Assembly (NCBI GenBank): GCA_024404275.1
Contig: JAKSQG010000033.1
Coordinates: 1-12,850 of the forward strand
Source: Clostridia bacterium
GTDB taxonomy: Bacteria > Bacillota > Clostridia > Christensenellales > Aristaeellaceae
DNA: 12,850 nt
Reading direction: 5' to 3'
Of this stretch, positions 5,567-12,850 are shown in pieces (position 1 is the first letter of the stretch; every line of letters begins with the position of its first letter). A program made the translations under genes and the position numbers. The notes beneath the pieces are model-generated. The model was not told the origin of the DNA, searched no databases, and worked only from the letters and a program-made list of their open reading frames with translations.

Positions 5567-7855
5567 ATGGAAAAAACGATGACGAGCCTGACCCTGACCA
5601 TTCAGGAGATGGCCAAACGAATCAGGGAGCTGCGCATCATTGAGGGGCTGAGCCCCAACGAGATGGCGACCCGACTGGGCATTGAGACCAGCGAATATCT
5701 GGCCTGCGAATCGGGCGAGAGCGACCTGAACTTTGCATTTTTGTATCGCTGTGCCATGATCTTCGGCGTGGACGTGACGGACCTGATCCAGGGTTCCAGC
5801 CCCACGCTGACCAGCTATACCATGACCCGCGCCGGCGAAGGTCAGCCCATTGAAAAGGCACACGGCATCAACTACTACAGTATGGCTTTTTCCTATAAGA
5901 ACCGTATTGCAGAGCCGCTGTACTGCCGCATGGCCTACGATGAGCAGGCGGAGCACCGCGAGATTCCGCTGACCACGCATGACGGTCAGGAGTTTGATCT
6001 GGTATTGTCGGGCAAGCTCAAGGTGCAGGTGGGCACCCATCTGGAGGTGCTGGGACCGGGCGATACGATCTATTACGATTCTTCCACGCCGCATGGTATG
6101 GTGGCTGCGGGGGGAGAGGACTGCGAGTTCTACGCCATCCCCATGAACCCGGCGGATTACATGAAGCATGCCGCGCAGAAGGGTGAGGCGGTGCAGCAGT
6201 CCAGACCCGCCGTTGATACCAGCCGCCGCGTGTATCAGAACTTTATCACACCGGTGGAAAATGAGGACGGATCGCTCAAGAGCCTGTCTTATCAGAACAC
6301 CGAAAAGTTCAATTTTGCCTTTGACGTGGTGGATGCCATTGCCGAGAAGGAACCCGACAAGCTGGCTTTCCTGCATGTGAGCGAGGACGGCACGCCGCGG
6401 CGCTTTACCTTCAGCGACGTGAAGAAGAATTCCAATCGTGCGGCGAACTATTTCCGCTCGCTGGGCATCAAGCGCGGCGATAAGGTGATGCTGATCCTGC
6501 GCCGCCATTACCAGTTCTGGTTTATCATCAATGCCCTGCACAAGATCGGTGCGGTGACCATTCTGGCGCCCGACCAGCTGCTGTGCAAGGACATTGCCTA
6601 CCGCTTCGAGGCTGCCGGTGTGGCTGCCATTCTGTGCACCAGCCACGGTCATGTAGCCGAGGAAGCGGAAAAAGCCGCTGCCGAATACGGCAAGCTGAGC
6701 CGCATGATCATGGTGAACGGCACTCGTGAAGGCTGGCAGAGCTTTGATGAGGAATACAAGGTATTCTCCAGTCATTATGAGCGCACGCCCGACGCCCCCT
6801 GCGGCAATGACGACATGCTGATGTTCTTTACCAGCGGTACCAGCGGCTATCCCAAGATGGCGCTGCATAGCTACACCTATCCGCTGGGTCACTTTGTGAC
6901 GGCCAAGTACTGGCATCAGGTCGATCCCGATGGCCTGCACCTGTCCATTTCCGATACCGGCTGGGCCAAGTCCATGTGGGGCAAGCTGTACGGACAATGG
7001 CTGTGCGAAGCGCCGCTGTTCATCTACGACTTCGACCGCTTCCATGCCGATGACATCCTGCCGATGTTTGCCAAGTACGGCATCACCACCTTCTGCGCGC
7101 CGCCTACCATGCTGCGCCTGATGATCCGCGAGGATATCAGCAAGTATGATTTGAGCTCCGTCAAGCATATGACGACGGCCGGCGAGGCGCTGAACCCCGA
7201 GGTGTTCCGCCGCTTCAAGGAGGCCACGGGCCTTTCCATCATGGAGGGCTTCGGTCAGACCGAGGGCACAGTACTGGTAGCCAATACCGTGGGCATGAGC
7301 CCGCGTCTGGGCTCCATGGGCAAGCCGGTGGCCAGCTACGATATCGACATCTATGAGCCCGCTGGCAACATCTGTGCGGTCGGTGTGCCGGGTGAGATCT
7401 GCATCAATGTGAAGAATGGCCGTCCCTGCGGTCTGGTGCGCGAGTATTACCGCAACCCTGAAAAGACCGAGGAGGTCTTCCGCGACGGTCTGTACCACAC
7501 CGGTGACGTGGCGTACAAGGATGAGGACGGCTACTTCTGGTATGTGAGCCGCATCGATGACGTCATCAAGTCCTCCGGCTACCGCATCGGACCGTTCGAG
7601 ATCGAAAACGTGATCATGGAACTGCCCTATGTGCTGGAGTGCGGTGTTTCCGCTGCGCCCGATCCCATCCGCGGACAGATCGTCAAAGCCAGCATCGTGC
7701 TGGTGAAGGGTACCGAAGGCACGGAAGAGCTGAAGAAGGAGATCCAGGAGTACGTCAAGTCGCATACGGCGCCGTACAAGTATCCCCGTCTGGTGGTCTT
7801 CCGCGACAGCCTGCCCAAGACGGTCTCCGGAAAAATCCAGCGCAACAAGCTGTAA
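5567..7855 (+). CDS. XRE HTH-cupin-acyl-CoA synthetase fusion, Val T-box controlled
   Basis: A 762-residue paralogue of the preceding fusion. ATG 5567 follows AAGGAG (5556-5561) by 5 bases; the longer frame from 5456 would cross the T-box and terminator and is rejected. Residues about 16-75 are an XRE helix-turn-helix. About 125-193 is a cupin with candidate ligands His138, Glu142 and His176. About 250-762 is the synthetase: 'FFTSGTSGYPK' (420-430), 'GFGQTEG' (561-567), 'YHTGD' (643-647), hinge at Asp665 and catalytic Lys756 in the canonical 'SGKIQRNKL' end. Gly563 stands where acetyl-CoA synthetase has its pocket Trp, indicating a branched or longer acid. Ala467 narrows the pocket relative to Gly460 of the paralogue. 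The Val leader and the downstream 2-oxoisovalerate oxidoreductase suggest isobutyrate as substrate. The substrate is inference; family and architecture are clear. Confidence 0.9.
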   Translation: MEKTMTSLTLTIQEMAKRIRELRIIEGLSPNEMATRLGIETSEYLACESGESDLNFAFLYRCAMIFGVDVTDLIQGSSPTLTSYTMTRAGEGQPIEKAHGINYYSMAFSYKNRIAEPLYCRMAYDEQAEHREIPLTTHDGQEFDLVLSGKLKVQVGTHLEVLGPGDTIYYDSSTPHGMVAAGGEDCEFYAIPMNPADYMKHAAQKGEAVQQSRPAVDTSRRVYQNFITPVENEDGSLKSLSYQNTEKFNFAFDVVDAIAEKEPDKLAFLHVSEDGTPRRFTFSDVKKNSNRAANYFRSLGIKRGDKVMLILRRHYQFWFIINALHKIGAVTILAPDQLLCKDIAYRFEAAGVAAILCTSHGHVAEEAEKAAAEYGKLSRMIMVNGTREGWQSFDEEYKVFSSHYERTPDAPCGNDDMLMFFTSGTSGYPKMALHSYTYPLGHFVTAKYWHQVDPDGLHLSISDTGWAKSMWGKLYGQWLCEAPLFIYDFDRFHADDILPMFAKYGITTFCAPPTMLRLMIREDISKYDLSSVKHMTTAGEALNPEVFRRFKEATGLSIMEGFGQTEGTVLVANTVGMSPRLGSMGKPVASYDIDIYEPAGNICAVGVPGEICINVKNGRPCGLVREYYRNPEKTEEVFRDGLYHTGDVAYKDEDGYFWYVSRIDDVIKSSGYRIGPFEIENVIMELPYVLECGVSAAPDPIRGQIVKASIVLVKGTEGTEELKKEIQEYVKSHTAPYKYPRLVVFRDSLPKTVSGKIQRNKL
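7559..7789 (+). repeat. C-terminal-domain segment near-identical to 4923-5153
   Basis: Second copy of the homogenised segment described at 4923-5153. It begins at the hinge Asp that separates the large and small domains and covers most of the mobile C-terminal domain, stopping before the catalytic lysine motif. Confidence 0.8.
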
Positions 7856-7861
7856 GGTACG

Positions 7862-8551
7862 ATGATGAACGCAAAGCGTCTGACTCTGTTTGCCGGCCAT
7901 TACGGCAGCGGCAAGACCAATATCGCATTGAACTATGCCCGTGCCCTGCATGAAACGGGGCATACGGTGACGATCGCCGATCTGGACATCGTCAATCCCT
8001 ACTTTCGCACCAAGGACAGCGAGGAAGCGCTGCGGAAAGAGGGGATTGAGCTGATCTGCTCCGAGTATGCCAACTCCAACCTGGATGTGCCCGCCATGCC
8101 CAAGGAGATCTACGGTCTGATCGAAGGCCGTGACCGCATGGGCGTGCTGGATATCGGCGGTGATGACCGCGGCGCGCTGGCACTGGGCCGCTATGTGCCC
8201 GAAATTCTGAAGGAAAATGACTACGATATGCGGTTTGTCGTATCCTTTACGCGTCCGCTGACCCGCACGGCACAGGAAGCTGTGGAAGTGATGGGGGAGA
8301 TCCTGGAGGCCTGCAAGCTGCCCTTTACCGGCATCGTCAACAACACCAACCTCGGCCCCGATACGACGGCGGAGGATGTGCTGCGAAGCGTCAAAAAGGC
8401 AAAGGAACTGTCCGAATTGACCGGTCTTCCCGTGCGCATGACGTGCGCCGAAAAATCGCTGTGCCCGCAGCTAAAGGGCATTGAAAATCTGTTTCCGTTG
8501 TCCATCCAAAGACTTTACTATATGATGAATTCGGAGGTACCAAATGGCTAA
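7862..8551 (+). CDS. MinD/CobQ-like P-loop ATPase, function unknown
   Basis: A 229-residue soluble protein of the SIMIBI P-loop class. The Walker A motif is 'GHYGSGKT' (12-19), without the extra lysine of true MinD/ParA. 'ADLDIVNPYFRTKD' (39-52) is a switch-I-like segment, 'VLDIGGDDRG' (95-104) a Walker B/switch II and 'NNT' (160-162) a possible base contact. The start is either ATG 7862 or ATG 7865; the AAGG at 7854-7857 favours the second by spacing. It lies 6 bases after the synthetase stop and overlaps the ferredoxin-subunit start by 8 bases, so it is in the operon and translationally coupled to the oxidoreductase. Roles such as Fe-S cluster delivery or assembly of the complex are possible, since related ATPases handle metal clusters, but the protein lacks the CxxC motif of the Nbp35/Mrp carriers. 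I cannot assign a function. Confidence 0.83.
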   Translation: MMNAKRLTLFAGHYGSGKTNIALNYARALHETGHTVTIADLDIVNPYFRTKDSEEALRKEGIELICSEYANSNLDVPAMPKEIYGLIEGRDRMGVLDIGGDDRGALALGRYVPEILKENDYDMRFVVSFTRPLTRTAQEAVEVMGEILEACKLPFTGIVNNTNLGPDTTAEDVLRSVKKAKELSELTGLPVRMTCAEKSLCPQLKGIENLFPLSIQRLYYMMNSEVPNG

Positions 8552-8750
8552 GCTTACATTCAAAGAGGAACTGTGCAAGGGCTGCGGTCTGTGCGTGAAC
8601 GCCTGTCCGAAGGGCATCCTGGCGCTTTCCAAGACCAAGCTGAATCAGAAGGGCCATTCCCCGGTTGAACTGACCCAGCCCGAAGAGTGCATCGGCTGCG
8701 CATCCTGCGCCATCATGTGCCCGGACTGCGTGATCAAGGTGGAACGCTGA
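8544..8750 (+). CDS. vorD: 2-Oxoacid:ferredoxin oxidoreductase, ferredoxin-like delta subunit
   Basis: A 68-residue protein with two [4Fe-4S] motifs, CxxCxxCxxxCP at Cys11/14/17/21 and CxxCxxCxxxCP at Cys49/52/55/59, plus an extra Cys62. The spacing is that of an 8Fe bacterial ferredoxin. GGAGG at 8533-8537 precedes the ATG by 6 bases, inside the end of the ATPase gene. As the delta subunit it would carry electrons between the thiamine active site and external ferredoxin. It is first in the order delta-alpha-beta-gamma. Symbols for Vor subunits differ between databases; the role is what is supported here. Confidence 0.9.
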   Translation: MAKLTFKEELCKGCGLCVNACPKGILALSKTKLNQKGHSPVELTQPEECIGCASCAIMCPDCVIKVER

Positions 8751-8764
8751 GAAAGGAGCAGAAT

Positions 8765-9829
<1,065 letters not shown>

Positions 9830-9834
9830 AGGAC

Positions 9835-10578
9835 ATGACGACTGTTTTTGATAAGCCGAAGTCCCTGACGGATGCCGTATTCCATTACTGCCCCGGCTGT
9901 ACGCACGGCATCGTGCATCGTCTGGTGGCCGAAACCATTGACGAGCTGGGCATTGAGGGCAAGACCATCGGTATCGCCCCGGTCGGCTGCTCCGTGCTGG
10001 CCTACAATTATTTTGCCTGTGACATGATCGAAGCTTCCCACGGCCGCGCTCCCGCGGTGGCGACCGGCGTCAAGCGTGCGATGCCCGACAACATCGTCTT
10101 CACCTATCAGGGCGATGGCGACCTGGCTTCCATCGGTCTGTGCGAGACCGTCAGCACTGCTGCCCGCGGTGAGAATGTGACCGTCATCTTCATCAACAAC
10201 GCCATTTACGGCATGACCGGCGGTCAGATGGCGCCTACCTCCCTGCTTGGTCAGGTGACGCAGACCTCTCCCTACGGCCGTGACCCCAAGACCCAGGGCT
10301 ATCCCATCAAGATCTGTGAGCTGCTGGCGACCCTGGATGCGCCCGCCTACCTGGCCCGCGTGACCGTCAACAACGTCAAAAACGTGCGCAACGCCAAGAA
10401 GGCGATCAAGAAGGCCTTCCAGAACCAGATCGAAGGCAAGGGCTTCTCTCTGGTAGAGGTCGTTTCCTCCTGCCCGACCAACTGGGGCATGACACCTCAG
10501 AAGGCGCTGGAGTGGATCGATGAAAAGATGCTGCCCCAGTATCCTCTGGGCGTGTACCGTGATAAAGGAGAAGAATAA
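9835..10578 (+). CDS. vorA: 2-Oxoisovalerate ferredoxin oxidoreductase, beta (TPP-binding) subunit
   Basis: A 247-residue thiamine-diphosphate-binding subunit. The ThDP motif runs from 'GDGD' (93-96) to 'NN' (121-122). Cys19, Cys22, Cys52 and Cys213 match the pattern that holds the proximal [4Fe-4S] cluster in beta subunits of this family. 'PVGCSV' (49-54) and 'YGMTGGQM' (125-132) are also typical. AAGGAGG (9819-9825) gives a strong ribosome site 9 bases before the ATG. The stop overlaps the next start (TAATG), indicating coupled translation and fixed stoichiometry. It forms the catalytic core with the alpha subunit. It could equally be labelled a KorB-type protein by family alone. Confidence 0.88.
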   Translation: MTTVFDKPKSLTDAVFHYCPGCTHGIVHRLVAETIDELGIEGKTIGIAPVGCSVLAYNYFACDMIEASHGRAPAVATGVKRAMPDNIVFTYQGDGDLASIGLCETVSTAARGENVTVIFINNAIYGMTGGQMAPTSLLGQVTQTSPYGRDPKTQGYPIKICELLATLDAPAYLARVTVNNVKNVRNAKKAIKKAFQNQIEGKGFSLVEVVSSCPTNWGMTPQKALEWIDEKMLPQYPLGVYRDKGEE

Positions 10579-11117
10579 TGGCAAACTATGAAATGATCAT
10601 CGCCGGCTTCGGCGGTCAGGGTCTGCTTTTCTCCGGAAAGGTGCTGGCGTATGCCGGTCTGCTCGAAAACCGTGAGCTGAGCTGGCTGCCCTCCTACGGC
10701 CCCGAAATGCGCGGCGGCACCGCCAACTGCAACGTGATCCTCAGCGATACGCCTGTCGGCAGCCCCATCGTTCAGCAGCCCAATGTGCTGATGGTGATGA
10801 ACACGCCTTCTTTGGACAAGTACGAGAATGACGTGGTGCCGGGCGGCAAGATCTTTATCGATTCCTCCCTCATCAGCCGCAAGGTGGTCAGAGAGGACGT
10901 GGAAGCCTATTACATCCCCGCCACCAAGATGGCGCAGGATATGGGCGTGCCCACGCTGGCAAACATGATCCTGCTGGGCGCTATCATTGCCAACACTGGA
11001 TGCGTGCAGCCCGATACCATCGCCGCTGCGCTGCACAAGGTCATTCCCGCCCGCAAGGCCGATCTGTTTGATGTCAATATGCAGGCAATCGAAGCCGGCA
11101 AGGCTTTTGTTTCCTGA
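10578..11117 (+). CDS. vorC: 2-Oxoisovalerate ferredoxin oxidoreductase, gamma subunit
   Basis: A 179-residue gamma subunit, starting with the family signature 'IIAGFGGQG' (7-15) and containing 'SYGPEMRGGTANCNV' (39-53), which in this family contributes to the CoA/thiamine region at the subunit interface. It has no iron-sulphur motif. Length is normal for the family (about 180). The ATG overlaps the previous stop by one base and AAAGGAG lies just upstream. With the delta, alpha and beta subunits it completes a four-part oxidoreductase, with none missing or broken. Confidence 0.88.
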   Translation: MANYEMIIAGFGGQGLLFSGKVLAYAGLLENRELSWLPSYGPEMRGGTANCNVILSDTPVGSPIVQQPNVLMVMNTPSLDKYENDVVPGGKIFIDSSLISRKVVREDVEAYYIPATKMAQDMGVPTLANMILLGAIIANTGCVQPDTIAAALHKVIPARKADLFDVNMQAIEAGKAFVS

Positions 11118-11139
11118 TTGAATTGAAGGAGTGATAAAA

Positions 11140-12207
11140 ATGGAAATCAAGGTCACTTTGACCACCGCCCCCAAGGCGAAGCCGCAGGATGAGACCCAGC
11201 TGGGTTTCGGCCGTCTGTTCACCGATCATATGTTCCTGATGGATTACTATGCCGGTCAGGGCTGGGTGGACCCCCGCATCGTTCCCTACGGCGCTTTCCA
11301 GATGGATCCCGCCGCGATGGTGCTGCATTACGGCCAGGCCATTTTTGAGGGCATGAAGTGCTATCGCCGCGCTGACGGCGGCCTGCAGCTGTTCCGTCCC
11401 ACCGCCAACTTTGCCCGCATGAGCAACTCTGCCGAGCGTATGTGCATGCCCCGTCTGGACGAGGAAGCCGCTTTTGAAGGCCTCAAGAAGCTGCTGGAAG
11501 TGGAGCAGGAGTGGGTTCCCCACAATGTGGGCACCAGCCTGTACATCCGTCCGACCATGATCGCCATGGATGCCCAGCTGGGCGTGCACGCTGCCAAGCA
11601 CTACCTGTTCTACATCATCCTCTCTCCTGTCGGTTCCTACTACAAGGATGGTCTGAAGCCCGTCAACATCTATGTTGAAGACAAGTACGTCCGTGCCGTG
11701 CGCGGCGGTACCGGCTTCACCAAGTGCGCCGGCAACTATGCTGCCTCCATTCTGGCGGGCGACATTGCCGAAAAGAAGGGCTACAGCCAGGTGCTGTGGC
11801 TGGACGGCGTGGAGCAGAAGTACGTTGAAGAAGTGGGCGCCATGAACATGATGTTCGCCTACGGCAACAAGATCGTCACCCCCATGCTCAACGGCTCCAT
11901 CCTGCCCGGCATTACCCGTGACTCCATCCTCACCATCGCCCGTCAGATGGGCTATGAAGTGGTGGAAGATCGCCTGGCCATCGCCGACATCTTTGCCGAT
12001 GCCAAATCCGGCAAGCTGACCGAAGCCTTCGGTACCGGCACCGCCGCCGTCATCTCTCCTGTCGGCAAGCTGGCGATGAACGACGAAGTGCTCACCGTGG
12101 GCGACGGCAACATCGGCACCATTTCCCAGAAGCTCTACGATACCCTGACCGGTATTCAGTGGGGCACCATCGAGGATAAGAACGGCTGGATCGTCAAGCT
12201 GAGCTGA
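11140..12207 (+). CDS. ilvE: Branched-chain amino acid aminotransferase
   Basis: A 355-residue fold-type IV PLP enzyme. ATG 11140 is chosen over GTG 11131 because AAGGAG (11126-11131) is 8 bases upstream and includes the GTG's own first base. Motifs of the long-type IlvE family are present: 'HYGQAIFEGMK' (63-73), 'SLYIRPTM' (133-140), the PLP lysine Lys195 in 'TGFTKCAGNYA', 'EVGAMN' (231-236), 'LPGITRDSI' (255-263) and 'GTGTAAVISPV' (298-308). It transfers the amino group of glutamate to 2-oxoisovalerate, 3-methyl-2-oxovalerate or 2-oxoisocaproate, giving Val, Ile or Leu, and is reversible. It is last in the operon, 22 bases after the gamma subunit and directly before the terminator. Its presence supports branched-chain rather than aromatic or 2-oxoglutarate chemistry for the neighbouring oxidoreductase. 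Confidence 0.95.
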   Translation: MEIKVTLTTAPKAKPQDETQLGFGRLFTDHMFLMDYYAGQGWVDPRIVPYGAFQMDPAAMVLHYGQAIFEGMKCYRRADGGLQLFRPTANFARMSNSAERMCMPRLDEEAAFEGLKKLLEVEQEWVPHNVGTSLYIRPTMIAMDAQLGVHAAKHYLFYIILSPVGSYYKDGLKPVNIYVEDKYVRAVRGGTGFTKCAGNYAASILAGDIAEKKGYSQVLWLDGVEQKYVEEVGAMNMMFAYGNKIVTPMLNGSILPGITRDSILTIARQMGYEVVEDRLAIADIFADAKSGKLTEAFGTGTAAVISPVGKLAMNDEVLTVGDGNIGTISQKLYDTLTGIQWGTIEDKNGWIVKLS

Positions 12208-12233
12208 TCAGACGCCCGATTATATCAAAAATC

Positions 12234-12277
12234 AAAGACCATGCACATGGCCGTATATGGCCTTGCATGGTCTTTTT
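12234..12277 (+). terminator. Operon terminator after ilvE
   Basis: A perfect 12-bp stem, AAAGACCATGCA (12234-12245) with TGCATGGTCTTT (12264-12275). Inside it is a GGCC/GGCC inner stem (12249-12252 with 12259-12262). The outer stem runs into TTTTT (12273-12277). It ends the operon started at promoters 2618 and 5238. Confidence 0.92.
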
Positions 12278-12282
12278 GTGGT

Positions 12283-12311
12283 TTGACAAATGCCGGCGGC
12301 GGGTGTACGAT
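12283..12311 (+). promoter_or_regulatory. Promoter of the phosphodiesterase gene
   Basis: TTGACA (12283-12288), 17-base spacer, TACGAT (12306-12311), directly downstream of the operon terminator and 23 bases before the next start codon. It gives that gene independent transcription. Confidence 0.78.
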
Positions 12312-12334
12312 AGCGGCAAAAGGGGGAGAGGATC

Positions 12335-12850
12335 ATGAATGAAAAGAATCGGCCGCTGATCGCCGCGCACCGCGGCACATGCGGCGGCAACATTCCCTGC
12401 AACACCATTGAGGCTTTTGATATCGCGCTGAAGCAGGGAGCGGAAATCATCGAGCTTGACCTGAGCCGCAGCTCGGACGGAAAGTTTTTTGTATTCCATC
12501 CCGGTATGGAGCGCATCACGCTCTATTCTCCGCTGGAGATCCGTCAGATGACGGCGGCGCAGACAGAATTGCTGCATCCCGTCAATCCCGACAGCACCAT
12601 TACGGACTATAAGGTCAGCTATTTTGATGATGTGCTGGAGCATCTGAAGGGGCGCTGCCTTATCAATGTGGATAAATTCTTCTATTGGCCGGAGGAAGCG
12701 GCGGCAGTTATCCGCCGTCACGGCATGCAGGATCAGGTCATCGTCAAAACCTATGACAATGAGGACGCCTTCACACGGGTGGAGCAGACGGCGCCTGATA
12801 TGCCGTACATGGTCATTACCCGTAAGGATACCTTCAGCGAGGAGCTCAAA
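12335..12850 (+). CDS. Glycerophosphodiester phosphodiesterase-type protein, 3' end outside window
   Basis: An open frame of 172 residues runs to the last base, so the gene is cut by the window. ATG 12335 is preceded by AGGGGGAGAGG (12321-12331). The start of a GDPD-type TIM barrel is clear: 'AHRG' with His12/Arg13, 'NTIEAFDIAL' (23-32, Glu26), 'EIIELDLSRSSDG' (37-49, metal ligands Glu40 and Asp42) and catalytic-type His55 in 'VFHPG'. Such enzymes hydrolyse glycerophosphodiesters to glycerol-3-phosphate and an alcohol. There is no signal peptide, so the protein is likely cytoplasmic. The sequence after residue 60 is less typical, so a different phosphodiester substrate is possible. It is separated from the branched-chain operon by a terminator and its own promoter, with no sign of shared function. 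Confidence 0.83.
   Translation, partial: MNEKNRPLIAAHRGTCGGNIPCNTIEAFDIALKQGAEIIELDLSRSSDGKFFVFHPGMERITLYSPLEIRQMTAAQTELLHPVNPDSTITDYKVSYFDDVLEHLKGRCLINVDKFFYWPEEAAAVIRRHGMQDQVIVKTYDNEDAFTRVEQTAPDMPYMVITRKDTFSEELK

Noticed and set aside
2943..7855. Reading the synthetases as acetyl-CoA synthetases
   Set aside because: Both have Gly instead of the acetate-pocket Trp in the 'GFGQTE' motif, and the operon context is branched-chain.
5519..7963. 814-codon minus-strand open frame opposite the second synthetase
   Set aside because: Same effect as the antisense frame opposite the first synthetase. The translation is low-complexity His/Gly/Ala-rich with no recognisable domain or start signal.

Overview
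The window looks like a chromosome segment from an anaerobic Clostridia-type Firmicute, probably gut or rumen associated. The evidence is strong AGGAG ribosome-binding sites, extended -10 promoters, two T-box leaders, ferredoxin-dependent oxoacid metabolism and an SH3b/Ig-like secreted protein. The lineage is inferred from these traits; there is no rRNA or other marker here.

Layout. 1-660: 3' part of an AT-rich unknown gene. 790-821: terminator shared by convergent genes. 841-2409 (minus): secreted protein with one Ig-like and three SH3b domains. 2410-2942: divergent control region with a 16-bp perfect palindrome, a consensus promoter and T-box leader 1. 2943-5219: a fusion of XRE helix-turn-helix, cupin and acyl-CoA synthetase. 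5220-5566: a second promoter and T-box leader 2. 5567-7855: a paralogous fusion of the same type. Then come, tightly packed, a MinD/CobQ-like P-loop ATPase, the four subunits of a 2-oxoisovalerate-type ferredoxin oxidoreductase (delta, alpha, beta, gamma) and a branched-chain aminotransferase, closed by a terminator at 12234-12277. A separately promoted glycerophosphodiesterase-type gene starts at 12335 and leaves the window.

How it fits together. By alignment to the known T-box Stem I pattern, the specifier codon of leader 1 reads AUC (Ile) and that of leader 2 reads GUA (Val). T-boxes switch genes on when the matching tRNA is uncharged, which points to amino-acid synthesis rather than breakdown. 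The most economical reading is salvage synthesis of isoleucine and valine from branched short-chain acids. The acid (2-methylbutyrate or isobutyrate) is activated to acyl-CoA by the two synthetases. The oxidoreductase then carboxylates it with reduced ferredoxin to the 2-oxoacid, and IlvE transaminates that to the amino acid. Reductive carboxylation of branched-chain acids is a known physiology of rumen anaerobes and some archaea. The T-box-gated, transcription-factor-fused synthetase pair is the part that looks little described. An acyl-pocket difference between the paralogues (Gly460 versus Ala467) agrees with a larger acid for the Ile-controlled enzyme.
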